Assembly (NCBI GenBank): GCA_017631275.1 | Contig: JAGBTQ010000003.1 | Coordinates: 248,001 to 312,000 of the forward strand | Direction: 5' to 3' | Length of the DNA: 64,000 nucleotides | DNA from: Alistipes sp. | GTDB lineage: Bacteria > Bacteroidota > Bacteroidia > Bacteroidales > Rikenellaceae | Shown here: one piece after another, positions 40,487 to 52,275 of the stretch | How the letters are laid out: every line of letters starts with the position of its first letter | How positions within the stretch are numbered: the stretch's first letter is position 1 | The notes under the pieces: model-generated | Database searches by the model: none | Seen by the model: only the letters and a program-made list of their open reading frames with translations | Told to the model about the DNA's origin: nothing | Position numbers and translations under genes: made by a program

Positions 40487-43027
40487 TTATTTTACAAGTA
40501 CTACATACTCGTTAGCTGGCAACGATACGGTGTATGACGCACCAACCTGAACCTTAGCACCTGTCATAAGGTTGGTCCACTCGCCAGCCTGTGGCACGTT
40601 GATGGTTGTTGTAGATTGTGTGTTGGTGAAGTTAGCAACAACAATCACACGGTCCATAACCAAGATCTTGCCACCCATGTTGGTATCACCCGTCTTCCAA
40701 GTGTGAACAGAGAGGTTGTCCTGTCCGTAGTACTCCTCGTTAGAGGTACGCCATGTAATAATCTTCGACATCGCATCGTATAGAGCCTTGCGGTTGGTGT
40801 CGTTCATGTAGTCCCAACGGATAGGCTTGCGGTGAGTACGATACTCGTCGCCTGAGCCAACAACGCCACTCTCGTTAGAGTTGATCGAGAAGTCGTAGCC
40901 GAGCTCACCAAACTGCCACATCATCTTAGGATATGGAGTGAGGAAGTGGAAGGCATAGACAGCCTGAAGGCGCTTAGAGATAACTGCCCAGTTGCTCTTG
41001 ACGTAGCTGTCGCCATAGGTCTTAGCCTTGTATGCCACACGCTCCTCATCATGAGTCTCGATGTTGTTTACACGACCCTTCTTGAAGTCGGCAAAGCTAC
41101 TCTTGTTGTTGCCAGTCCAACCCATTACACTCTCCATGTAGCCATTCATCTGGTTGTTGTTCCAGCAGAGAGCACCTACCGAGTTGTAGAGCTCGCTCTC
41201 CTCCTTCTGGTCGCAGAAGTGCTCGAAAATAACGTAAGCGTCGTTCTCAACAGAGCGGATAGTCTCTGCGTAGTGCTTCAAGATGCCGATACGCTCAGCA
41301 GAGTAGCCACCAGCGTCGTAGTTGCCAGGGTTCTGCACAAAGCCCTTAGTGAGGTCGAAGCGGAAGCCGTCAACCTTGTACTCCTCCAACCAGAACTTAA
41401 GCACATCGTCGAAGAAGTTGACAGTCTCCTGGTATGTGTGCTTAAAGTCGTGGAACACGCTAAAGTTGTGTGGCGCATCAACATTGAAGAATGGGTTGTT
41501 CGATGCAGTCTTGTTTGTTGCCGAGTTCCACCACATCTTAGCGTATGGGTGAAGACCTGTTGCGTGGTTGAACACAACGTCTACAATCACTGCGATATCG
41601 CGCTTGTGGCACTCGTCGATAAACTTCTTATAAGCCTCCTCAGTACCATAAGCCTTGTCGGCAGCAAAGTAGTAGCAAGGGTTGTAACCCCATGAGTCGT
41701 TACCGTCAAACTCCTGGATAGGCATAAGCTCAATAGCGTTGATACCCAACGATTTGAGGTAGTCGAGCTTTGCTGTCACAGCGTCGATGGTACGCACTGT
41801 CGAGAAGTCGCGGATAAGCAACTCGTAAATAGCCAACGAGTTCTCTGCTGGACGGTCGAAGTCGGTGATTGTCCACTGATACTCCTCAGGATTTATCTCG
41901 AATACTGACACAGGCTCAGAGGTATAGTCCTTTGGATATGGCTTAAGGTTAGGATACTGAGCGGCAGTGATATATTTGTCGTTCCATGGGTCGAGAATCT
42001 TTGTTGCATATGGGTCACCAATCTTGATAGTCTCGTCAACAAGATACTGGTAGCCATACTCAACACCCTCCTCGAGGCCCGAGATAGTAATCCAGAAGTA
42101 GTCGCCATCCTTCTTCATCATATACTCGTTAGATGCGGCATACTGATTAAAGTCGCCGAGCAAGATAACAGACTTCTTGCCAGGAGCAAACAGAACGAAG
42201 GTAGCCTCGTTGCCGTTAAGGTTAAGACCCTTCTTAACACCTGCTGGGCGTGGAGCATTCTCGGTCTGGCCAAGGATAGTAACTGCCACCGACTCCTCAA
42301 CAGTCTCAACGCCATTTGTTGCTACTGCCTTGAATACGATATCCTCAGTTGCAGTTGCAGTATATGTGTACTCGAGTGTTGGCTCAGTAGTTGTGGCAAC
42401 CTCCTCGCCATTCTGATAGAGCTTTACTGAGGTTGCTGCCTGCTGCTGTGTCTGCACAACAATCTCGTCGCCCACCTGATACTTAGCACCATGCTTTGGC
42501 GCGAGGAACTTAACTGCCAAACCCTCCTTGGCGAGCTCAATGAAGATGTCGGCACCGTTGTCCTTAACCTCGATCTTGTTGTCTGATGAGCGGAATACGA
42601 AGGCAAGGTGAGTAACCACCTCGTTGGTATTTACCTTGTACCATGCACGAACGCCACCCTTGATGGTGTAGTACCATACGTTGTTGCCCTTGTTCACAAG
42701 TTTGCACTCAGGGATATTCTGACCCCATGACGAGAGCACGTGCTTCCAGTCGCCATTGTCCTTGCTTGTTGAGGTGAGTACACCAGTGTGGGCATACAAC
42801 TCGCCAGTGTAACCATCGGCGGCAGTGCCCTTAGTGTTGAGGATAATGGTGATATCCTCTGTCATATCCTCAGTGATGAAGGCTGGGTGGGTAGAGATTA
42901 GCGGAAGCTCCGCAGGGTCTGGTGTGGGAAATGGCTCAGGTGTTGGCTCGTCAATACCTGGAGTCTCACAGCCCACCATTACTATAGCCGCAAAGAGGGC
43001 AAGTAGCAAGAAGTGTAACTTTTTCAT
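40487..43027 (-). CDS. GH13 alpha-amylase-family lipoprotein
   Basis: 846 residues from the ATG at 43027; an ATG at 43090 lies within the promoter. The lipoprotein signal has lipobox VGC (Cys20) followed by a Pro/Glu linker. Two N-terminal beta domains (about 40-260) include an Ig-like piece. An E-set/CBM48-like module (about 270-335, 'ATFVLFAPGKKSVILLGDFNQY') follows, then the GH13 barrel. Catalytic residues are Asp558 (GFRFDLTKG), Glu602 (VIFEHF) and Asp660 (NIETHDEE). It should cleave alpha-1,4 or alpha-1,6 glucans at the cell surface or in the periplasm. No SusC/SusD pair is adjacent, so it is outside a classical polysaccharide-utilisation locus. Confidence 0.9.
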   Translation of the reverse strand: MKKLHFLLLALFAAIVMVGCETPGIDEPTPEPFPTPDPAELPLISTHPAFITEDMTEDITIILNTKGTAADGYTGELYAHTGVLTSTSKDNGDWKHVLSSWGQNIPECKLVNKGNNVWYYTIKGGVRAWYKVNTNEVVTHLAFVFRSSDNKIEVKDNGADIFIELAKEGLAVKFLAPKHGAKYQVGDEIVVQTQQQAATSVKLYQNGEEVATTTEPTLEYTYTATATEDIVFKAVATNGVETVEESVAVTILGQTENAPRPAGVKKGLNLNGNEATFVLFAPGKKSVILLGDFNQYAASNEYMMKKDGDYFWITISGLEEGVEYGYQYLVDETIKIGDPYATKILDPWNDKYITAAQYPNLKPYPKDYTSEPVSVFEINPEEYQWTITDFDRPAENSLAIYELLIRDFSTVRTIDAVTAKLDYLKSLGINAIELMPIQEFDGNDSWGYNPCYYFAADKAYGTEEAYKKFIDECHKRDIAVIVDVVFNHATGLHPYAKMWWNSATNKTASNNPFFNVDAPHNFSVFHDFKHTYQETVNFFDDVLKFWLEEYKVDGFRFDLTKGFVQNPGNYDAGGYSAERIGILKHYAETIRSVENDAYVIFEHFCDQKEESELYNSVGALCWNNNQMNGYMESVMGWTGNNKSSFADFKKGRVNNIETHDEERVAYKAKTYGDSYVKSNWAVISKRLQAVYAFHFLTPYPKMMWQFGELGYDFSINSNESGVVGSGDEYRTHRKPIRWDYMNDTNRKALYDAMSKIITWRTSNEEYYGQDNLSVHTWKTGDTNMGGKILVMDRVIVVANFTNTQSTTTINVPQAGEWTNLMTGAKVQVGASYTVSLPANEYVVLVK

Positions 43028-43087
43028 TGTTTTTATTGCGTTTAGTTTATGTTTTCTCAACACGTACACATGAGTATAATATCTTTG

Positions 43088-43095
43088 CAAAGTTA
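43088..43095 (-). promoter_or_regulatory. -7 promoter box for the GH13 gene
   Basis: CAAAGTTA reads TAACTTTG on the minus strand, 60 bp upstream of the ATG at 43027. It is directly preceded on the plus strand by TATCTTTG (43080-43087), forming a near-palindrome of two head-on boxes. Confidence 0.6.
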
Positions 43096-43283
43096 CGATA
43101 ATTATTCGACAACGAAAAATCTCTTAGCATATATTTGCTAAACGGCTGAAAATTATTGCCGAGCGGTAGGCATCGCATGACGAAATGCAAATAAGCATCA
43201 ATGTGGGAAATAGAACAAATTAATTTATGGAATAAATATGCATAAATATCGTAATAAAAGGTTGTTGCAACGAATATTTTATA

Positions 43284-43291
43284 TATCTTTG
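43284..43291 (+). promoter_or_regulatory. -7 promoter box for the FN3 lipoprotein gene
   Basis: TATCTTTG, 52 bp upstream of the ATG at 43344. Confidence 0.75.
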
Positions 43292-43343
43292 TCGCATTAA
43301 TATAGAATATTTGACACAAATAACTTTTATTACAACCAATTTT

Positions 43344-44765
43344 ATGAAAAGAACACTTTCAGCAATCGTTGCTGGCATAATCGCTCTTGTGGCAATGTCG
43401 TGCGAGACAGCAAATCTTAGCGACCGCCTTGCAACACCAAACTTTAATGTTACCGCAGATGGCAACACTCTCATCGTTGCATGGGAGAAGGTGGCAGGTG
43501 CAGCCTACTATGAGGTAAGTCTTGACCCAGGCTCTACCGCAAAGACCGACAAGACAATCCACCGTTTCGAGGATCTTCAGTACAACTCTACATACATTGT
43601 ATCGGTTCGTGCTATCGCAACCGACGCAGAGAAGAACTCTAAGGCTACTGAGAAGAGCGTGAAGACAGCAGAGCGCATAGTACCAGCTTATCGTGAGTGG
43701 GTACCTACGTATGGTGCTGCTGCGCAGGCAATCTCAAACAACGGCCGCTGGGTTGTTGGTGGTAACGACCGTTCAGGCTTCGTTCTCGATCTTTCGACTG
43801 ACGAGATGACTGAGTTCACATCTGCTGAGTTCTACGATGTTGCAGACGACGGTACTGCTGTAGGTTCTGACCACTCTGAGAACCCTGATGGCGACGCTGC
43901 AATCCTCATTGGCGACAAGGTAGTCAAGATTAAGGGCGTTGCTGAGTTGGCTGACACTTACGCTATGAGCTGCGCTACAGGCATCACTCCTGATGGCTCA
44001 TACGTCGTAGGTTGGTTCTACGACCACAATGAGTCGGCATACTTTGCACAGCAGTATGGCTACGTTGTTCCATTCTGCTACGACGTGCTTAACAATCGCA
44101 TCTCAGTTCCTACTGTTGGCAACCGCGTATACAACGAGGCGGCAGCAACTGCTATCAAGTCGGTAACCCCTGAGCGTGAGTTGCTTGGCTACGAGCAGTC
44201 TGTAGGTATTCACAACATCATTTGGAAGGACGAGTACACTCCTTTTGAGTATGCACACTTCCAGTATAATGAGCAGTATGAGCCTGTATTCAGCATGGGC
44301 GATACTCAGAACTTCTTCACACAGAAGGGTAGCTACATCTATGGTAAGGCTGTTGATTATGCAAATGGTCAGGTGTCATACGCTGCTGCCTTCGACCGCA
44401 AGAACAACCAGCTCATGACCTTCATCGGTGGCTCAGTTACTGCCATGTCTGAGGACGGTATCGCATACCTTAACGACGTGCCATACTACATCGGTACAAC
44501 ATCATACGTTATCGACACTAAGACAGGTGTTTACGACGAGTGGACAAGACTCGAAGATTGGCTATTCGACGAGCACGACATCGACATTGCAGCATTCGAG
44601 CCTATAACCGACGAGAATAAGGACGATGGCTTGCTTCTCGAGGGTGTTATCGTTGTTGCAGCATCTGAGGACGGTCGCAAAATCGTGGGTATCACAAATA
44701 CCAACAACGGCTGGGTTACCTTCGTCGTAGATTTCGATGGCGAGGGTCGTCCAGGCTTGAACTAA
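43344..44765 (+). CDS. Lipoprotein with FN3 domain and HAF-like repeats
   Basis: 473 residues from the ATG at 43344, which opens a signal peptide with lipobox AMSC (Cys19). Residues about 30-110 form a fibronectin type III domain ('PNFNVTADGNTLIVAWEKVAGAAYYEVSLDPG' and 'YNSTYIVSVRAIA'). The remainder has short repeats of the kind 'AISNNGRWVVGGN', 'DVADDGTAVGSD', 'GITPDGSYVVGWF', 'AASEDGRKIVGIT', matching HAF-type extracellular repeats that may form a beta-propeller. Likely surface or periplasmic; function unknown. It is divergent from the GH13 lipoprotein and could share its regulation. Confidence 0.75.
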   Translation: MKRTLSAIVAGIIALVAMSCETANLSDRLATPNFNVTADGNTLIVAWEKVAGAAYYEVSLDPGSTAKTDKTIHRFEDLQYNSTYIVSVRAIATDAEKNSKATEKSVKTAERIVPAYREWVPTYGAAAQAISNNGRWVVGGNDRSGFVLDLSTDEMTEFTSAEFYDVADDGTAVGSDHSENPDGDAAILIGDKVVKIKGVAELADTYAMSCATGITPDGSYVVGWFYDHNESAYFAQQYGYVVPFCYDVLNNRISVPTVGNRVYNEAAATAIKSVTPERELLGYEQSVGIHNIIWKDEYTPFEYAHFQYNEQYEPVFSMGDTQNFFTQKGSYIYGKAVDYANGQVSYAAAFDRKNNQLMTFIGGSVTAMSEDGIAYLNDVPYYIGTTSYVIDTKTGVYDEWTRLEDWLFDEHDIDIAAFEPITDENKDDGLLLEGVIVVAASEDGRKIVGITNTNNGWVTFVVDFDGEGRPGLN

Positions 44766-44823
44766 ACCATAGTATAGGCTCTCCTTCGGGGCAGCCTTTG
44801 TCCCCCAATAAAGTATCATTGCT

Positions 44824-46737
44824 ATGAAACGTACGATTATTGACCTCTTTGAGGAGTCGGTAGCGAAGTACGCAACCAAGGATTTTTTGCTCGAGAAGCA
44901 TAACGGCAAGTTTGAGCCAACAACCTACGAGGCAACAAAGCGTGAGGTGCTCAAAGTGGGCGCTGGCATTGTGGCGTTGGGCATCAAGCCCGAGAGCCGT
45001 GTATCTATCCTAGCCGAAGGTTGCAACAACTGGATTATCTCGGAGCTCGGATTGTTGTATGCTGGAGCTATCAGCGTGCCACTATCTATCAAGCTCGAGG
45101 AGGCTAACGACCTTCTATTCCGCCTGCGCCATGCCGACGTGGAGCTAATATTCGTGTCGCAGCACCAGCTACCAAAGATTCGTCGCATCACAGATGAGCT
45201 ACCTCTACTCAAGCACATCGTGGTGTGGGGCAACGTCGAGGGCGAGCTTCGCGAGGGCGAACTTACACTTGAGAGCCTCAAGCTTTTGGGCGAGGAGTAT
45301 CTCAAGGAGCACGAGGCAGAGTTCTTAGCCATAGGCAAGGCGCTTAAGAACGACGACATAGCAACAATCACCTACACCTCGGGAACTACGGCAGACCCTA
45401 AGGGTGTGGTGCTTACACACCGCAACTACACTGCCAACGTTGAGCAGGCACGCACGGTGGTAAATATCCCTTCGGAGTGGCGAACACTCATCATCTTACC
45501 CCTCGACCACTGCTTTGCACACGTCGTAGGCTTCTACATCATGATTGCCTGTGGTGCGTCGGTGGCAACAACAGAGGTGGGTCGCACACCAATGGAGACG
45601 CTCAAGAACATACCTATCAACATCAAGGAGGTGCGTCCACACTTCCTACTCTCAGTCCCCGCTCTTGCCAAGAACTTCCGCAAGAGCATCGAGACATCTA
45701 TCCGCAAGAAGGGCAAGACTACAGAGCGTTTGTTCCAACTCGCTCTCAAGACATCGTATGCCTACCAGGCTGACGGATACTCGAAGGGACGTGGCTGGCG
45801 CTGCCTGCTAAAGCCTGCCGTGGTGCTCTTCGACAAGATTCTATACTCGAAGGTGCGTGAGGCGTTTGGTGGCGAGCTTCAGTTCTTCGTAGGTGGCGGT
45901 GCTCTGCTCGATAGCGAGCTTCAGCGCTTCTTCTACGCCATTGGCATACCTATGTTCCAGGGCTACGGTCTCTCGGAGGCAACCCCCGTAATCTCGACAA
46001 ATGCCCCTACAAAGCGTAACCACCGCTTTGGCTCGTCGGGTAGGCTGGTGAAGCCTCTCGAAATTAAGATTCTCGACGAGGAGGGTCGCGAACTTAAGCG
46101 TGGTGTAAAGGGCGAGATTGTCATCAAGGGCGAGAACGTTATGGCGGGATACTGGAAGAACCCTGAATCTACTGCCGACACTGTGCGCGATGGTTGGCTA
46201 CATACGGGCGACATGGGATATATGGGCGAGGACGACTTCCTCTATGTGTTGGGTCGCTTCAAGTCGTTGCTAATATCATCGGACGGCGAGAAGTATAGCC
46301 CCGAGGGCATGGAGGAGGCGATGGTTGATAAGTCGCCAATCATTGACCAGATAATGATTTACAACAACCAGAACCCATATACTATTGCTTTGGTTGTTGC
46401 CTCTAAGGAGAACCTTAACCGCACACTCAACGAGCGTGGCATCGAGGGCGAAGAGCGCTATCGCGAGGCGGCAAAGATGGTGGGTGCAGAGCTTGCCAAA
46501 TACCGCACCGGAGGCGCCTATGCCAATGAGTTCCCCGATAGATGGGTACCCGCAGTTATTGCCCTTGCCGATGAGCCATTTACCGAGCAGAATGGCATGG
46601 TAAACAGCACTATGAAGGTTGTGCGTAACAAGGTTGAGAAATACTTTGAAGAGGCTATCGCCCATGCCTATACTGCCGAGGGCAAAGTCATAGACAACGA
46701 GCGCAACATCGAGGCTATGCGCAAGCTATTAGGCTAA
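44824..46737 (+). CDS. Long-chain fatty-acid-CoA ligase (AMP-forming)
   Basis: 637 residues of the ANL superfamily: activates a fatty acid to acyl-AMP and then acyl-CoA. The P-loop-like motif is 'TYTSGTTADPKGVVLTHRN' (about 180-198). 'GYGLSEATPVIS' (about 380-391), the 'GDMGYMGEDDFLYVLGRFKSLL' core (about 462-483) and the late 'NGMVNSTMKVVR' with the catalytic Lys follow in the usual order. It resembles the FAA1-like long-chain ligases of Bacteroidota at the membrane surface. No TAnnTTTG box is visible in the 58-bp gap before it, so it may be transcribed from the FN3 lipoprotein promoter. Confidence 0.92.
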   Translation: MKRTIIDLFEESVAKYATKDFLLEKHNGKFEPTTYEATKREVLKVGAGIVALGIKPESRVSILAEGCNNWIISELGLLYAGAISVPLSIKLEEANDLLFRLRHADVELIFVSQHQLPKIRRITDELPLLKHIVVWGNVEGELREGELTLESLKLLGEEYLKEHEAEFLAIGKALKNDDIATITYTSGTTADPKGVVLTHRNYTANVEQARTVVNIPSEWRTLIILPLDHCFAHVVGFYIMIACGASVATTEVGRTPMETLKNIPINIKEVRPHFLLSVPALAKNFRKSIETSIRKKGKTTERLFQLALKTSYAYQADGYSKGRGWRCLLKPAVVLFDKILYSKVREAFGGELQFFVGGGALLDSELQRFFYAIGIPMFQGYGLSEATPVISTNAPTKRNHRFGSSGRLVKPLEIKILDEEGRELKRGVKGEIVIKGENVMAGYWKNPESTADTVRDGWLHTGDMGYMGEDDFLYVLGRFKSLLISSDGEKYSPEGMEEAMVDKSPIIDQIMIYNNQNPYTIALVVASKENLNRTLNERGIEGEERYREAAKMVGAELAKYRTGGAYANEFPDRWVPAVIALADEPFTEQNGMVNSTMKVVRNKVEKYFEEAIAHAYTAEGKVIDNERNIEAMRKLLG

Positions 46738-46761
46738 TAGTCACATAATAGCATAAATAGA

Positions 46762-46796
46762 AAATACCCCAAAAGTCATTCGCTTTTGGGGTATTT
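46762..46796. terminator. Bidirectional terminator between the acyl-CoA ligase and beta-galactosidase genes
   Basis: AAATACCCCAAAAG pairs perfectly with CTTTTGGGGTATTT around a 7-nt loop. The two genes converge on it. Confidence 0.9.
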
Positions 46797-46810
46797 CTTT
46801 GTGTTTATGT

Positions 46811-50568
<3,758 letters not shown>

Positions 50569-50586
50569 AAATGAGTGTAATTTTTA

Positions 50587-50594
50587 CAAATATA
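50587..50594 (-). promoter_or_regulatory. -7 promoter box for the nitroreductase/beta-galactosidase unit
   Basis: CAAATATA reads TATATTTG on the minus strand (TAnnTTTG), 19 bp upstream of the ATG at 50568. Confidence 0.65.
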
Positions 50595-50600
50595 CGAAAA

Positions 50601-50632
50601 ATTGCTTTGCTCACCAATTTTTTATATCTTTG
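50601..50632 (+). promoter_or_regulatory. Promoter of rnpB
   Basis: ATTG at 50601-50604 and TATCTTTG at 50625-50632, spaced by 20 bp. The inferred RNA 5' end at about 50636-50637 lies 4-5 nt after the box, which calibrates start-site position for other genes in the window. Confidence 0.8.
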
Positions 50633-50635
50633 CAC

Positions 50636-50986
50636 CGCACATGTGCTCTATCGCTGCCACCTTAGGGTGGGGGAGGAAAGTCCGAGCAACAGAGAGCGCC
50701 ACGCAAGTTAACGGCTTGATACTCGTGAGGGTATAGTAGCGTAGAAGAAAATAACCGCCCGCAAGGGTAAGGGTGAGAAGGCGGGGTAAGAGCCCACCGC
50801 GAGGGTAGCAATACTCTTCGGCAGTACGTCTCGTGGGTTGCAAGACCATGTATACCGACAATTAAGGGTTGCTCGTCCAATGTCGGGGGGTAGGTTGCTA
50901 GAGGCGGCAAGTGATTGTCGTCGTAGATAAATGATAGAGGCCCAACTCGTTGGGTACAGAACTCGGCTTATAGCGTGTGCAAGCAT
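50636..50986 (+). ncRNA. rnpB: RNase P RNA
   Basis: The catalytic RNA of RNase P, which trims tRNA 5' leaders. The universally conserved P4 strands are present: GAGGAAAGTCCGAGC at 50673-50687 and ACAGAACTCGGCTTA at 50956-50970. The ends pair as helix P1 (GCACATG at 50637-50643 with CGTGTGC at 50974-50980). The length of about 350 nt fits bacterial type A. Reading frames overlapping it are not genes. It lies on the plus strand between two minus-strand operons, with its own promoter and terminator. Confidence 0.95.
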
Positions 50987-51014
50987 ATAGGGGGTGTCCG
51001 CAGACACCCCCTAT
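50987..51014 (+). terminator. Terminator of rnpB
   Basis: ATAGGGGGTGTC pairs perfectly with GACACCCCCTAT around a CGCA loop, followed by a T-rich tail. Confidence 0.93.
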
Positions 51015-51159
51015 ATTTTTTATGCTAAGCTCTAATTTATGGGTAATGAGGCTAAGTAATCAAGACTCAGTGTAGTCGGGGTCTTCGCAACTAATAACCA
51101 TTTAACAGCATAGTGCAATAATGGTTAGTAGGCGCTTCATCTCGATATAGTTTTTAGGT

Positions 51160-52260
51160 CTATATAATCTCCTCGCGGTAGTTGTAAAGCTGGTCGCGGA
51201 GGCGTGGGGTGAAGCCCGCACGGCGTATTGTTGCCTTCATCGCCTCACGGTCGAAGCGTGTTGTAGCACCTGCCGACGAGACCACATTCTCCTCAATCAT
51301 TATCGAGCCCATGTCGTTAGCTCCGCTCTTAAGTGCCAATTCGGCAACCTCCTTGCCTACGGTAAGCCACGATGCCTGAATGTTGGTTATATTGTTGAGA
51401 ATGATGCGGCTCATAGCTATGATGCGCAGATACTCCGTAGCCGAAAAGCGTGGCGAGATGCCCTCCCTCTCAAGCTCTGTGCCCTTGGGGCAGAATACCC
51501 ACGGAATAAATGCGGTGAAGCCTCGTGAACCCTCGGGGCGTAGTGCCTGAAGGTCACGAATGGTTATAAGGTGGTCGATGCGCTGGTGTGGCTGCTCGGC
51601 GTGGCCATACATCATCGTTGCCGTAGATGTTATGCCGAGCTTGTGTGCCTCGTGCATTACGCGTACCCACTCGCGTGCCGATGGCTTGGCGGGAGATATG
51701 CGCTTACGAACATCGTCGCTCAAAATCTCGGCACCTGCACCAGGTAGGGTGTCAAGACCCGCCGCCTTGAGGCGCTCAAGCGTCTCAAGCGTGGTGATGC
51801 CACTAATCTGCGCTATGTGCGACACCTCGGGAGCACCAAGTGCATTTAGACGCAATGTGGGGTACTCCTTCTTAAGCTGTCGGAAAAGTGTCTCGTAGAA
51901 CTCTATGCCGAGGCGTGGGTGTAGTCCGCCCTGAAGCAGTAGCTGGTCGGCACCAAGCTTGACTGCCTCGTCGATCTTTGTGCGGTACTCCGCCATCGTG
52001 GTGATGTATGCCTTCTCGGTCTGGTGGGGCTTGCAGTGGAAGTTGCAGAACTTACAGCCCGACTTGCAAACATTCGTGATGTTCACGTTGCGGTCTATCT
52101 GCCATGTCACCACCTCGGGGTCGGCAACCGTCATGTGACGTATGGCATCAGCCACTGACGTGAGCTCGTGTAGCGAGGCATTGTCATAGAGGAAGTATGC
52201 CTCCTCGCGTGTTAGCGATTGACGAAGTATCGCCTTTTCGAGTATATCTTCAACGTTCAT
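51160..52260 (-). CDS. mqnC: Cyclic dehypoxanthine futalosine synthase (radical SAM, MqnC)
   Basis: A radical SAM enzyme of the futalosine route to menaquinone, which cyclises dehypoxanthine futalosine. 366 residues. The [4Fe-4S]/SAM motif CKSGCKFC (C65, C69, C72) sits in 'ITNVCKSGCKFCNF'. 'QGGLHPRLGIEFYE', 'LPGAGAEILSDDVRKRISPAKPSAREWVRVMHEAH', 'TATMMYGHAEQ' and 'TAFIPWVF' follow the MqnC pattern rather than that of its sister MqnE. The other mqn genes are not in this window. It is the last gene of a five-gene operon, 15 bp after the RNase R gene. Confidence 0.9.
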   Translation of the reverse strand: MNVEDILEKAILRQSLTREEAYFLYDNASLHELTSVADAIRHMTVADPEVVTWQIDRNVNITNVCKSGCKFCNFHCKPHQTEKAYITTMAEYRTKIDEAVKLGADQLLLQGGLHPRLGIEFYETLFRQLKKEYPTLRLNALGAPEVSHIAQISGITTLETLERLKAAGLDTLPGAGAEILSDDVRKRISPAKPSAREWVRVMHEAHKLGITSTATMMYGHAEQPHQRIDHLITIRDLQALRPEGSRGFTAFIPWVFCPKGTELEREGISPRFSATEYLRIIAMSRIILNNITNIQASWLTVGKEVAELALKSGANDMGSIMIEENVVSSAGATTRFDREAMKATIRRAGFTPRLRDQLYNYREEII

Positions 52261-52275
52261 GCTATCAACGTTTTA

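Larger units (their letters stand above)
43028..43343. other. Divergent intergenic region, GH13 and FN3-lipoprotein genes
   Basis: 316 bp, AT-rich, no gene supported. It holds the GH13 promoter box (43088-43095), a plus-strand TATCTTTG fused to it (43080-43087), and the promoter of the FN3 lipoprotein (43284-43291). A GTTGTTGCAAC inverted motif occurs at 43261-43271. No RNA gene was recognised. Confidence 0.6.

Noticed and set aside
40946..41695. Plus-strand 249-codon frame opposite the GH13 gene
   Set aside because: Hydrophobic, Val/Leu-rich sequence typical of the complement of this codon bias. No homologous motif, promoter or ribosome site; the GH13 frame with its catalytic residues is clearly the gene.
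50622..51007. Minus-strand frames across the rnpB region
   Set aside because: They overlap RNase P RNA, whose conserved core, P1 pairing, promoter and terminator are all present on the plus strand.
51089..51131. Hairpin (ACCATT/AATGGT) between rnpB and mqnC as an RNA gene
   Set aside because: A short stem with a long loop and bulge, no conserved RNA motif, and no promoter box next to it. It is recorded only as possible mqnC 3' structure.
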